Shown here: positions 48,693-60,185 of the stretch, piece after piece
Numbering within the stretch: the stretch's first letter is position 1
Layout of the letters: each line of letters starts with the position of its first letter
NCBI RefSeq assembly: GCF_963169125.1
Contig: NC_084802.1
Coordinates: 37,656,607 to 37,720,606, forward strand
DNA from: Humulus lupulus
Taxonomy: Eukaryota > Streptophyta > Magnoliopsida > Rosales > Cannabaceae
Direction: 5' to 3'
Length of the DNA stretch: 64,000 nucleotides
Made by a program: the position numbers and the translations under genes
The notes under the pieces: model-generated
What the model was told of the DNA's origin: nothing
The model's database searches: none
What the model saw: only the letters and a program-made list of their open reading frames with translations

Positions 48693-51600
48693 TGTAATGA
48701 CCCAAAATTACTAATAAGGCTTAAGGGTCTTGATTAGCGTGCCGAGAGGGCATAATTGGTTTATGCGTGATTTAAATGATTAAATACATGATTATGTGAT
48801 AAGCATGATTATATGATTATATGGATATGTGAAATGCATGTTTACAAGTGTTAATATGCATGTGAACCTTGTTTAGCGTATAAGGGCATATTTGTAATTT
48901 TGGCCTGTTGAGGGCATAAATGTGATTATTTGGGGTAAATTGTTGAGACCACATTATTATGTGGATGTATTTACAGCTTATGGCTCGAGACGATCCTAGT
49001 GAGTGGTTTAGCGAAATAGTCACGGCGGGGGTTTATACCCGGCTCGGGGGAGCCTGGGGGTATTTTTGAGAATTTGGGAAATATATTGGAGATTTTTAGA
49101 CATTGGGGAAAAATAATTAGTGATTAATTAGATGACAGGATTTAAGTAGTAATAATAGGGACACTCGAGGAATTAGCGGGAATCGGGAGCAAATGACCAT
49201 AATACCCTTAGATTGATTAAAAGGTTTAGCTTTTAGTTGGGAGGGTAAAAGAGTCTTTTGATTATTAAAGGGGATAATTGATACTCTGTTTTCCTTAGAC
49301 AATAGTAGAAAGTGCTAGAGCACTCCCAATGGATGAGCTAAAATGTGTTATTCTTTATAATATAGAGAAAAAATGGTTAAGTAGTCTTCCAATGGGTGAT
49401 GTAAAGTTATATTTTTTTGCCTAAATGAATAGTATTTCTCTATATGTAGTGAAACACTATTCATCAAGCTATAAATATTTTATTATTTTTTTATAAACTT
49501 TTGTATATATATGAGTGTGATAATATTATATTTAATTATTTTATTTCTTAAAATGAATAAAATATTTTTTAAAATATAATATATAAATGATGTAGAGAAA
49601 AAATAGAGAAGTAGATGTATGGTATAATGTAAAAGTTTGAGGTAAATTATAAAATTGTATGTTTTGGTTATATATTTTGTAATACACTTTCTCTATAATA
49701 TTTAGCTAAAACTCATAAAAACATCTTCCATCAGCTCTTTTATACATATATTTATAATAGCTATGCACAAATTCTAATTAATCCATATCTACATTTACAT
49801 ATCATTTATATAATATTTTAATATTATTTTTTTTATAAGCTTTTTCTCTCTATTTAGTATATATTTATTATTTCTTTTTTCTTTTTCAATTATTTTATTT
49901 TACTTTAAGTAATAAAATATATTTAAAGATATAATATTTAAATGATATAGAGAAATATATAGAGAAGCTGATGTATGGTATAATGTAAAACTTAGAGGTA
50001 AAATAGAAAAAGGTGTGTTTTGATGATGTATTTTAAAGGATGGAGTAGAGCACCCATTGGGAGTGCTGAAGCTGTGAAGGAAAAAGAAAGAAAACAGAAC
50101 ACTCAACTTACCCATTTCTCTCCCCCTCACGATTTCTTTCTCTCTCACTCTCCTTTGAGGATTTTGAAGCTGAGAACTCAAGAGGAAGTCTAGGCTAGGA
50201 TTTTGGGGCTTTGATCCTTGGAGTAGCTAAGGAGTTCAGCTAGAATTATCTTCTGAATTAAGGTAAGGTTTAAGGTTTTATCTGAGTTTATTGAGCTTTG
50301 TTAAGAATGATTTCTGAGTTTGGTTTTGGATGGAAGTTTACGGATTTAAACTTGGGAATTGGAGGAATCAAAGCTGGGAGGAACATTGAAGGAAACCTAG
50401 GGTCGAATTCATTCATCAGAGGTAACATTTTCTATCCTTGATTATCTGGGTTTTCTGGTTTAGATGGTGTTCTTGAGCTTCAAGCTCAACTTTGATTTCT
50501 GTGGTTTATGGGGTTCTTAACTAGGTTTTGGGTGTTATTAGATTGTTTTGGATGAGATATAGTGAGTTGTGGACTCAATTTTTTTAGTTTAGTGGATGAT
50601 TGAAGTGGGTTTATGGAGCTTTGGCTCGAGAAAGTTCGTTGGGAAAAACCCAGAATTTTGCATGTTCGGGTTGCAGCGCTATAGCGCTAGGCTGTGTTCC
50701 CGGGGGGTTGGGTTTCTGTCTATAGCGTTGTAGCTCCCTCTTGTAGCACTGTAGCACTGTAGCGCTACTCTGCCTCCAGAACTTGGTTTTTGGGTATTTT
50801 TTAGGGTTTTGGATTGGGGGCTCGGGGGACGGTTTCACGACTTTGTTTGGTGGAATTAGAGGTCTCGAGAGTGTGAGTTTGGTCCTGGGATTGTCCTTTA
50901 GAATTCAAACTTATCGAAGTACCATTTTATGGGTTGTGACTAGGTGTACGCTAGGGCTCAGAATGGGATCATGCTCGAGGGTCGTCTTTATTAACTAAAG
51001 CACTCAGAATTAAAGGTAAGAAAACTACACCCTTTAGTGTGGTTGTGATGGGACTAAGGGCTCCCTATATCTGTAACAATTGCTGTATGAATATGATATG
51101 CCATGTGAGCATGAAATAAATGGCTGAAGAGTGTCGGAACTAATATTTGTGCGCAGAACATGGCTTGACCATTGGTAGCTGAGGACAGCTTAATAATCAC
51201 TGAGCTCGGTTTAAGCAGGCTGGAGTCAGTGGGTTAAACATTGTGCTCGGCCTAAGTGAGCCGGAGACAAAGGGTTAAATAGAGGGTGCGGCCTAAGGGC
51301 GTCGACCTTGAGTATTTCATGATGAATATTGATATGATGTCATTGTTGTCTGTTGTTTACATCTTGTTTAATACTGAGATGAATGGCTTATGAATAATTG
51401 ATTGGCCACTCTGATTAGATGACTGTTATGGCATGCTGAATACCTGGTTAACAGTTTTATGGATTATTTGATTGTCTGTATTGTTTGTGCTTTGCATTAT
51501 GGTTTTGTTGCTGGGCCTTGGCCCACGGGTGCTACGTGGTGTAGGTAAAGGCAAGGGCAAGGTGGACCAGTCCTAAGTTGGAGAGCTCTGGGGCAGAATG

Positions 51601-51920
51601 TACATAGTCAGCTGCTCGGCCTCCACGGCCGAGGGATGGTACAAGGATAAGAGAACCTAAAATGCCTATTTTTCCATTAGAGTGGCTTGTGGTTGTACAT
51701 AAACTTTGAAATTTTGTAAACTGTCCTTTAAAACCTATTTTTGGGATCCCATGTATTAAACGTTTATTTAAATGAGAAATTTCCCGTTTATGACCAAAAT
51801 CTTTTAACCTTAACCTGATTATGACTTTAGGGTCACGTTTTCAACTATATAACTTGATTAACAAGTCTTTCACATTTATAAACACACCGTGTAACGACCT
51901 TGGTTATCCAGGGTGTTACA
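48693..51920 (+). repeat. 3' LTR of element G, carrying a MITE
   Basis: 3228 bp; without the 749-bp MITE it is about 2.48 kb, like the 5' LTR. It keeps TTAAAGGTAAGAAAAC at 51010-51025; the downstream block reads GTGTAGGTAAAGG (about 51539), with CAG changed to TAG. Confidence 0.92.
49319..50067. mobile_element. Dimeric MITE inside the G 3' LTR
   Basis: Terminal inverted repeats AGCACTCCCAATGG and CCATTGGGAGTGCT bound a 749-bp AT-rich insert that is absent from the 5' LTR (compare GTGTTAGAAGCTGTG at about 41906). It codes for nothing. The right parts of each half (about 49485-49680 and 49825-50040) are direct repeats sharing TGATGTATGGTATAATGTAAAA-like sequence, and the midpoint (about 49705-49730, CATCTTCCATCAGCTC) looks like a diverged terminus, so two copies seem joined head to tail. 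The target duplication is unclear, so the superfamily is left open. Confidence 0.85.
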
Positions 51921-52544
51921 CTTAGTCACTTATCTTAATGGGCTACAAGCCCCAGCATGATTACCAGAATCATTAGTGATATTCACTTAGGAATTACTTG
52001 ATAGTCATCCATACAAGAGGGCAGGGCCCGCAATCATTTATTTGGACTTGCTTGCATGCATGAATAGGGCTATTATTGATAGGCATGCTATTATGATTCA
52101 ATGACATGTTATTACCTGTTCGTGAGCATATTGAGTTTTCTTGCTGAGCCTCGGCTCACGGGTGCTATATGGTGCAGGTAAAGGCAAAAGAAAGCTGGAC
52201 CATCCTTGAGTTGGAGAGCTTAGGTGACGATGGGTACATATGTGGCTGCTCGACCACCACGACCGAGGGTTTAAAGAGGAACTAGGGTTAAACCCTATTT
52301 TACCGCCTAGGTTGGCTGGTTGTAAATATTTTATTGTAATTAACCTTTAAAATATATTTTTGGGATCCCAATGTATACAATAAACGTTTTAGTGAAACGT
52401 TATATCTTTGACAAAATATTTTTAACCCTAAACTATTAATCGTACTTAGTTACACGATTATGGCCAAATGACTCGGTTAGCGAGTTTAACACTGTTTAAA
52501 ATGTACAACGTAACGGTCCCTAGGTAGTAGGACGTTACATAATG

Positions 52545-53680
52545 CCTCTGCAGAAGAGGCAAGCAACTTGACCAGAACGAAGGGGAAGATATTGATATTT
52601 GCTTTGTGGACTTTGATAATGGGGTGGGACCAATTGAAGACCTGGAGGAAGTCCCACTTGACCAGAATGAGCCAACAGAGACAGTCAAGATTGGAAGGAA
52701 TTTAGCAGAGGAAGTCAAGTCTGAACTTGTAAACTTCTTAAGGAATAATCAGGATGTGTTCGCTTGGTCGCAAAAGGACATGGTTGGCATAAGCCCCACA
52801 GTTATCAGCCATGCTCTAAATATAGACAGAGACAACTTTAAGCCTGTACAACATAAAAGGAGGTTTCTCAATAAAGAAAGGTCAAAGGCCTAGAAAGAAG
52901 AAGTCCAAAGGCTAAAAGAAAATGGATTTATAAGAGGGCTTTCTACCCCGAGTGGGCTTCTAATCCAGTCCCAGTACCAAAACCCAATGGCAAAAGGAGG
53001 AATTGTGTAGATTTCACTAACTTAAACAAGGCATGACCAAAGGACTGCTTCCCCCTTCCAAGAATCGACCAGCTAGTCGATGCCACTGCAGGGCATGAAA
53101 TCCTCACATATATGGATGCTTACTCAAGGTACAATCAGATCAGTATGCACCCTCTTGATGAGGAACATACCGGTTTTAGAATTGACGTAGGTTTGTACTG
53201 TTAAAAATTAATGCCTTTTGGTTCAAAAAATGCTAGCGCGACGTCCTAGCAACTGGTAAATATGATGTTCATAGACCAAATAGGAAAAAACATGGAGGTC
53301 TACGTTGACGACATGCTGGTAAAATTAAAGGAGGCTGGGGGCACGTGAAGGATCTATCATAATGCTTTGTTGTCCTTAAGCATTACGATATGAAGCTTAG
53401 CCCTTTAAAGTGCTCGTTTAGGGTAAACTCAGGCAAGCTTCTTGGTTTCATTGTCAACGCAAGAGGTATAGAAGCTAACCCAAAAAAAATCAAAGTGTTG
53501 ATCGATATGAAATCCCCGACCAAGATAAAGGAAGTACATAGTCTGACGGGACGGATGGCAGCCCTCAGCAGATTTATCTCAAAATCCATTGACAGGTGCG
53601 TACCCTTTTTCAACCTACTAAAGGGAAATAACAAGATTGAATGGACAGAGCAATGTGAAAAGGCTTTCTAGGAACTTAAG
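52545..53680 (+). pseudogene. Reverse transcriptase of element C
   Basis: After the F insertion the Tat pol resumes. The RT start reads LVNFLRNNQDVFAWSQKDM (52720-52785), then HALNIDRDNFKPVQHKRR; the palm is shifted (YMDAYSRYNQISMHPLDE near 53110-53165) and the active box EVYVDDMLVK is at 53297-53326. Connection sequence follows: MKLSPLKCSFRVNSGKLLGF and LTGRMAALSRFISKSIDRCV (53390-53610). Stops and shifts are frequent. YVDD contrasts with FIDD of the chromoviruses in the same window. Confidence 0.83.
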
Positions 53681-54145
53681 AAACACTTGACTCAACCTCC
53701 AATATTATCAAAGTCGATTGATGGGGAAACTCTATACTTGTTTCTAGCAGTCACTCAATACGTTGTTAGTGCAGCCCTAATCTGAGAAGCAGATAGGACC
53801 CAACATCTAGTATATTATATAAGTAAAAGCCTGGTCTGGGCAAAATCACCGTACCCATTACTTGAAAAACTAGTTTACTGTTTGTTGCTCGCAGCAAGAA
53901 AATTAAGGCCCGACTTCCAAGCTCATCCAATCATAGTTTTAACCTATCAACCTCTCAAGCAAGTTCTGCAAAAGCCAGAGGCATCTTGTTAATTACTTAA
54001 ATGGGCTATCAAGCTTGGGAAATATGACATTACTTACCAGCCAAGAACTATTATTAAAGGGTATGCTTTAGCATACTTTATTCCTGAATGCACCGAAATA
54101 ACAAAAGAGGAAGAACAAGCAAAAAAGCCTAAGGAAAATGAAGAA
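53681..54145 (+). pseudogene. First RNase H of element C, degraded
   Basis: A gypsy-type RNase H remains as LKKHLTQPPILSKSIDGETL, LYLFLAVTQYVVSAALI and YPLLEKLVYCLLLAARKLRP. The catalytic DAS-type motif after the start has become LAVTQY, as in Tat elements whose first RNase H has decayed. In-frame stops lie at about 53669, 53782 and 53989. Confidence 0.7.
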
Positions 54146-54457
54146 AACCGATCCGCTTGGAGGTTGTTCGTAGATGGATCATCCAATGAGCATAATTCTG
54201 GAGTTGGAATTATACTTATCATACCAGAAGGACATTGTATTCACTGCGCACTAAGGTTCGACTTCAGTGCCTCAAACTATGAGGCAGAGTACGAAGCTTT
54301 GCTAGTAGGATTACAATTCGCTAGAGAAGTTAAAGGTGTGGCGGTAGACATATACAGTGATTCACAATTGGTCGTGAATCGGGTGTTGGGAGAATACCAA
54401 GCACGAGGAATAAAAATGGCATCCTGCCTTAACAAAGCGAAATATATCTTGGCATAA
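54146..54457 (+). pseudogene. Second, plant-type RNase H of element C
   Basis: WRLFVDGSSNEHNSGVGIIL opens an RNase H of the cellular/archaeal-like kind, followed by SASNYEAEYEALLVGLQFAR and VDIYSDSQLVVNRVLGEYQA. The D-E-D catalytic residues are all visible. Plant Tat elements carry such a second RNase H beside the decayed first one, so it dates the element to that lineage. A stop ends the open stretch at 54455-54457. Confidence 0.85.
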
Positions 54458-54953
54458 TTCAAAAAATTTACCATCCAACAAGTGCCCCGTGCCCAAAATT
54501 CCAATGCAGATGGCCTAGCTAAACTCACAAGTGTCAAGGATGCAGACACCCTAAACGCAATACCAGTTGAGCACCTGGCCATACCAAGTATTAATGAAAT
54601 GGAGCAAACACTACTGCTCGATAATACTCCCCCTTGGATGACTCCTATAGCCACGTACCTGGAGCATGACACATTGCCTCAAGAAAGAAATGAAGCCCGA
54701 AGAATTTCAAGGAATGCTGCTAGGTACATGATTATTGATGGAATAATGTACAGAAGATGGTATTCTATGCCTTTCCTCTGATGAGTTACTAAAACAGAAG
54801 CCAAACTGCTAATGGTAGAAGTGCATGAATGATTCTGTGGCAACCATGCAGGGGGCGAAGTCTAGCCAAGAAGATACTGAGACAAGGATATTTTTGGCCC
54901 ACGATGAATGATGATTCCATGGAGTACGTCCAAAAATGTGATAAGTGTCAAAG
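54458..54953 (+). pseudogene. Integrase N-terminus of element C, cut by element D
   Basis: It begins QQVPRAQNSNADGLAKLTSV, the usual linker, then NEARRISRNAARYMIIDGIM and MYRRWYSMPFL, then a zinc-binding segment HEWFCGNHAGGRSLAKKI ... YVQKCDKCQ in which the first stop lies at about 54781. Element D begins right after the CDKCQS codons, so catalytic residues lie beyond the window. Confidence 0.78.
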
Positions 54954-56173
54954 TGTAACACCCTGGGTAACCAAGACCGTTACACTGTGTGTTTAAAATA
55001 GTGCAAGACTTGCTAATCAAGTCGTTTGAACATAAATGTGTTTCTAAAGTCAACTGATAGGTTATGGTTAAAAGATTTTGATCATAAAATCGTTGACTTT
55101 CATTAAAATAGGAGTTTGATACATGGGATCCTAAAAATAATGTTTACATGGTGGTTACAACCCTCAAAAGTAAATACAACTCCAACTAGTCTAAATGGAA
55201 AAATACAAATTTTGGCTCTAGTCCCTATAATTTCCTCGACCGTGGCAGTCGAGCAGCTACCGATGTACACACCGCCCCAAAGCTCTCCAACTCGTTGCTG
55301 GTCCAGCTTTCCCTTGCCTTTACCTGCACCACGTAGCACCCGTGAGCCAAGGCTCATCAAGAAAACTAAATTGAACAAGCATAGAAAACAATATAGTGTG
55401 CATAATAAACTTTGATTAGCCAGTTCAATCAACGACATAATACAAGTACTAAGCTAGGCAACAACAACAATTTAATCCAAACAAATAACTCAATCTTAAT
55501 ACAATTAATTAGGTGTCGGCGAGTTACATTCAGTACGCATAACATCAGCTTCAACTCCCTTAGGCCGAACTTTCACATCAAACATAACATACATATAAGT
55601 TTCACATCAAACGTACCCCTGGTATTAACTCGGCCTCTTAATTACCCTTAAGGGTAAAACAGTCACTTGCCCTGTTTCCTGCAAATTCCTCGAGTCGTCC
55701 TACAAATTCCCAATTAATCCCGACATGCCCAACTAGTCACCAAATACTTACCCGTTACTTTATAAATCCCCTAGTATTCACTAAGTTCCCAAAATACCCC
55801 TAGGCTCACCCTGAGTTGGGTATTAAACCCCGCTGTGACTATTCCGCTAATCCGCTCACTAGGATCGCCTCGAGCCGTATACTGGAAATATATCCACATA
55901 ATAAAGTGGTCTCAATCATTTAACTCATATAATCATATTTATGCCCACAACAGGCCAAATCTACAAATATGCACTTATAAACAAGAACAGGCCCACATGC
56001 ATATTTAGTACACATAAACATGCATATATATATATATATATTAATATTATCGTATAAATCATGCATGCCACGTAGTCGCACATTTAATCAATTAATCACA
56101 CATATATCCAATTATGCCTTCCTAGCACGCTAATCAAGACACTAGACCTTATTAGCATTTTTGTGACGTTACA
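54954..56173 (-). repeat. 3' LTR of element D
   Basis: 1220 bp, about half the length of the other chromovirus LTRs, from TGTAACGTCAC (minus strand) to CAGGGTGTTACA. It keeps GCTACGTGGTGCAGGTAAAG (about 55318-55337) and GAGGCGATCCTAGTGAG (about 55857-55873) but lacks the GGTAAGAAAA block and the CpG-rich middle. A (TA)n stretch is at 56027-56042. Confidence 0.88.
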
Positions 56174-57046
56174 ACTATCCCCCCCTACTGAAAATTTTGT
56201 CCTCAAAATTTACCTGAATAACTCGGGGTATTGATCTTGCATAGCTGACTCTATCTCCCAGGTCGCTTCCTCGACCCTGCTATTCCTCCATAGGACTTTG
56301 ACTAGAGGAATCATCTTGTTCCTTAGAACCTTATCCTTTCTGTTTAGGATTTGAAATGGTCGCTTACGAAAAATCTGTCTGTAGCTCTAGATCCTCATAT
56401 CCCAATACATGGGTCGTATCTGAGACGTACTTTCGAAGCATTGAGATGTGGAACACATCATGAACTCTTGATAATGATGGTGGTAGAGCTAATTTGTAGG
56501 CTACCTACCCGATCCTCTCCAGAATCTCAAAAGTTCATACGAATCTAGGGCTCAACTTGCCCTTTTTCCCAAATCTCCTTACCTTTCAATGGCGAAACTC
56601 GAAGAAATACGTGATCCCCTACCTGGAACTCCACGTCCCTACGCTTAGGATCAGTGCAGCTTTTCTGTCTACTCTGTGAAGCGAGCACTCGAGCTCGGAT
56701 CTTCTCAATAGCTTCATTAGTTTTCTAGACCATCTCCGGTTCCAGATACTTCCTCTCCTCCATTTCATCCCAATGAATGGGCGATCTACACTTCCTTCCA
56801 TACAACATCTCATATGGAGCTAGTCCAATCATTGATTGATAACTATTGTTGTACGAGAACTCAATCAACGGGAGGTACTTACTCCAAGACCCCTCGAAGT
56901 CTAGCACACATGCTCTAAGCATGTCCTCCAATATCTGAATTGTTCTCTCAGACTACCCGTCTGTCTGAGGATGAAAGGTTGTACTGAACATCAACTGAAT
57001 TCCCATAGCCTTCTACAAACTACTCCAAAACTTGGAGGTGAATATG
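56174..57046 (-). pseudogene. C-terminal integrase and chromodomain of element D
   Basis: Next to the polypurine tract (minus strand CAGTAGGGGGGGATAGT, 56174-56190) lies the chromodomain-like end (VEEATWEIES near 56240-56285). Further upstream on the minus strand are RKCRSPIHWDEMEERKYLEP and EFSYNNSYQSMIGLAPYEML, which holds the catalytic Glu. Frames change near 56530, 56590 and 56620 and stops occur (for example near 56725 and 56955). The other part of the enzyme is at 62052-62560, separated by copia E. Confidence 0.82.
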
Positions 57047-57051
57047 GGATC

Positions 57052-57328
57052 AGTTTGAAAATAAGAGAATAAGAGAAAAAAGAATTGCAGAAGGGAAGTT
57101 TTGGTAATGCTCAGCTCAATTGTGGCTGGCTGAGAATGTCTTCATTTATAGCAAGGATACATACAAGATGCTCAATGAGCTAATGACACGTACAGGAGAC
57201 AAATGATCACAAAATCATAACAGAAAAAAATATTCCATGATTACAATAGCACAACTATCAACAGTACACAACATAAATTGTATTTTGCATAGCAAGGATA
57301 ATGGTTAGGCTATTTCTATTTCTCAACA
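57052..57328 (-). repeat. 3' LTR of element E
   Basis: 277 bp; minus strand starts TGTTGAGAAATAG and ends TTTTCAAACT. It differs from the 5' LTR (61775-62051) at about 12 positions by eye, with no length change. Confidence 0.93.
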
Positions 57329-58825
57329 GCTCCTCTCAAACGCAGCGGGGAGTGTACGACTCCAAGTTTGTCTATGAGAAATCCGAATCTCGCTGCAGTA
57401 AGGCTTTTAGTGAGGCAGTCCGCTATTTGGTCATGTGAAGGAATGAACCTTACTTCAAGTTGTTTTTGAATGACCTTGTCCCGAACAAAGTGAATATCTA
57501 ATTCAATGTGTTTGGTACGAGCGTGGTAGACATGATTCGAAGCCAAGGCGCTTGTACTGAGATTATCACACCACGTAATAGGAGTAGTTGTACATGGTAG
57601 TTTTAGTTCTTCCAAAAGGGCTTGAATCCATGAAATTTCTGCAGGAACTTGGGCTAACGCTCTATATTCGGACTCAGTACTTGATCGGGATACCACAACT
57701 TGCTTTTTAGAGGACCAAGACACAAGTGTGTTTCCAAGGTAGACATAATAAGCTCCTACTGACTTCCTGTCATCCGGGCAACAAGCCCAATCAGCATCTG
57801 AGAACCCAACAAGACTCAAGTGCTCACTGTTTTTGACGTGTAGGCCATAGTCCTTGGTTCCTTTGAGATATCTGAGAACCCTTTTTACAGCACTCCAATG
57901 AACATTAGTAGGTGCTTTTAGGAACTGGCTGAGCTTATTCACAGCAAAATTTATGTCAGGCCTTGTATGAGTCAAGTATTGGAGACCTCCAATGATGCTA
58001 CGGTATATACTAGGATCAGCCAACAGATCACCATCTGAGATGGACAGTGGTTTCCCCGTGGTCATTGGAGTGGTGCAAGGTTTAGTATGAGTCATGTTGC
58101 TCCTCCATAAGAGTTCTTCAATGTACTGAGTTTGAGTAAGGTAAAGACCAGTGTAGTCTCGAACAACCTCAATACCGGGAAAGTAGTGTAAGTCACCAAG
58201 ATCTTTCAAGGCAAACATAGTGTGTAATTTAGCGATAAACTCTTTCAGTTTTGAGATGTTATTGCCAGTGATGATAATATCATCCACATAAATTAACACT
58301 ATGATAATAATGCCTTTCGAGTGATAGTAGAAAAGTGAGGAGTCAGCTCTAGAATTTCAGAAACGCCAGCTGAGTAAGGTACCTTTTAGTTTGTCAAACC
58401 AGGCACGGGGTGCTTGCTTCAATCCGTAGAGTGATTTTCTGAGTTTACAGACATGGTTCAGCTTGTTTGTGTCCTCAAAACCAGGAGGTTGATGCATAAA
58501 TACATCCTCATCAAGGCTGCCATTGAGGAACGCGTTGTTGATGTCAAGTTGGCGTATACTCCAGCCCTTTGTAACAGCAATCGTAAGGATAATGCGAACA
58601 GTAGAGGCTTTAACAACAGGGCTGAAAGTCTCACCAAAGTCAATCCCGGGTTGTTGATGAAAACCTTTCGCAATGAGCCTTGCTTTGAACCTCTGAAAAG
58701 TTCCATTTGAGTTGTGTTTGGCTTTAAAAACCCACTTGCATCCTACTATGTTCATATGTGGCAGTTGTGGAACTAAAGTCCAGGTTCCATTTTGAAGTAA
58801 GGCTGTATGTTCCTCAACCATGGCT
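57316..58825 (-). pseudogene. Reverse transcriptase and RNase H of copia element E
   Basis: One frame runs from about 58825 to the stop at 57316, broken by a single in-frame stop at 58357-58359. RT motifs: GCKWVFKAKHNSNGTFQRFK, ARLIAKGFHQQPGIDFGETF, LDINNAFLNGSLDEDVFM, LYGLKQAPRAWFDKL and the active box LIYVDDIIITGN. RNase H follows: FSDADWACCPDDRKSVGAYY, SRSSTESEYRALA and HARTKHIELDIHFVRDKV. Catalytic aspartates are kept in both. The frame ends 12 bases inside the LTR (AVEK, stop), as is usual for copia pol. An upstream stop at about 58826 separates it from integrase. Confidence 0.92.
57329..57343 (-). other. Polypurine tract of element E
   Basis: The minus strand has GCGTTTGAGAGGAGC immediately before the LTR start TGTTGAG. 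The purine run GAGAGGAG is short but correctly placed. Confidence 0.65.
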
Positions 58826-60185
58826 TATCTCCAATCAGGATGAGCAAGGGCAGCATCAAGTGTTTCAGGTTCAGCATAGGTTGGCTTCCATTGTGACTCG
58901 CCAAGGTACACTTTAGGCTTAAAGATCCCAGCCTTAGATTGGGTTATCATAGGATGGGTAGCTTTGACTTCAGTTTGTTCCTGCCCACTGTGACCAGCCA
59001 TGCTTGAGTTGCTGTCACTTTCATGGCTGTGAGGTCTTTCACCTATAGAATTCTCATTAGATAACTCACCCTCATTAATAAGACATTTATTGAAAGATTT
59101 TACCTGATCCTTATGTGAAGATGGGTTACTGAAAGAGTGAGCTGGGCTGGTAACTTTGGGCTGATATTTATCAGTGGAAAAAGGAGTTTTGGAGTGAGAT
59201 TATGAAGCAAAAGTAGGCTGTAAAAATGCAGACCAAGAAGGGACTTCTACAGTGACATTTTGTTCAGATTGAGAGGTGTTTAGGAAGCCATTTTTGAATG
59301 GAAAGTCAAGTTCATTGAAGATAACATTTCGTGACACATATATTCGACCTGTAGAGCTAAGACATTTGTACCCCTTGTGAGCTTCACTGTATCCAAGATT
59401 AACACATTTGACTGAGTGGTAGGCAAACTTATGGGATTGGTAGGGTCTAATACACGGAAAACAAGCTCACCCAAAGGTTTTTAGAAACTTATAATCTGGA
59501 ACTTTGGAATAAACATACTCTAAAGGTGATTTTCCATTCAAAACAGGAGAGGGCAGCCTATTGATTAAGTAGACAGTAGTGACAAAGGCATCCCACCAAT
59601 ATTTTAGGGGCATACTAGCCTGAGCTAATAAGGTGAGCCCCATTTCAGTTATGTGACGATGTTTTCTTTCAGCTCCCCCATTTTGGGCTAAGTGTGAGGA
59701 CACGAGTGTTGGAACCTAATACCACTAGTAGTGACAAGATTTTCAAAGGCTTGGTATTCCCCTCCCCAATCGGTTTGAAGTGTTTTAATTTTTCGTTCAA
59801 ATTGATTTTCCACTAAGGCTTTGAATTGGGTGAAGGCTTGTAAAGCTTCAGATTTAGCTTTAAGGGGATAGATCTAAGTAAAGCGGCTATAGTCATCTAC
59901 AAACTGTATATAAAAACAAAAATTAGTATTGGACATGATGGGGGCTGGTCCCCAAACATCGGTGTGGATTAAATCAAGTGGAAATTGTGCTTTATTAGTT
60001 GAGATTTTGAAAGGTAAGGCATGTGATTTTCCAAATTGACAAGCATCGCAAAATGTATCATTCTCATTGCTCACGACTTTTACATTTAAAACAGTTAAAA
60101 CTTGACTCAAAACATGAGGGGAAGGGTGGCCAAGTCTCCTATGCCACACCTCCTTCTTGGAATTTAAAGAAGACCTAGACTCTGA
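58826..60185 (-). pseudogene. Integrase of copia element E
   Basis: The pre-integrase zinc motif is WHRRLGHPSPHVLSQV ... FCDACQFGKSHALPF. The catalytic core gives HTDVWGPAPIM (Asp), KTLQTDWGGEYQAF (Asp) and NGGAERKHRHITEMG (Glu); then WWDAFVTTVYLINRLPSPVL and SPLEYVYSKVPDYKFL. A stop lies near 60186 before it, another near 59874, and the frame changes between 59760 and 59700. The C-terminal part (58830-59460) is variable linker sequence. All three acidic residues are present, but the frame is not. Confidence 0.86.

Larger units (their letters stand above)
41298..51920 (+). mobile_element. Chromovirus G (Tekay type), nested in the 3' LTR of F
   Basis: Ends TGTAACGACC and GGGTGTTACA; flanking 5-mers are TTTAG (41293-41297) and CTTAG (51921-51925), one C/T change apart, and the intact F 5' LTR reads CCTTAG there. 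The order is full: LTR, primer site, gag, protease, RT, RNase H, integrase, chromodomain, polypurine tract, LTR. The length is about 9.9 kb without the MITE in its 3' LTR. Stops and frame shifts occur in every domain. Confidence 0.93.
32816..52539 (+). mobile_element. Chromovirus F (Tekay type), nested in element C
   Basis: Perfect 5-bp duplications TAATG flank it (32811-32815 and 52540-52544). It has two LTRs of about 2.5 kb, a primer site, gag, an eroded pol and integrase. Without element G (41298-51920 plus one 5-bp duplication) it is about 9.1 kb. It is old: gag and pol contain many stops and shifts. Integration split C between protease and RT. Confidence 0.92.
39350..52539 (+). repeat. 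3' LTR of element F, split by element G
   Basis: Pieces 39350-41297 and 51926-52539 total about 2.56 kb. It starts TATAACGACCC (TG changed to TA) after a purine-rich AGGAAGGGATGG and ends GGACGTTACA. It carries TAAAGGTAAGAAAATTGCAC at 40651-40670. The 46-bp array is interrupted by G in its fifth unit. Confidence 0.9.

Noticed and set aside
28760..54953. Integrated pararetrovirus (caulimovirus) for element C
   Set aside because: LTR, gag with capsid core, two RNase H domains and an integrase zinc motif are present and no movement protein is seen; this is a Tat retrotransposon.
55103..55438. 111-codon minus-strand ORF as a host gene
   Set aside because: It is entirely inside the 3' LTR of D and covers the conserved GTGGTGCAGGTAAAGG block; composition is that of LTR DNA.
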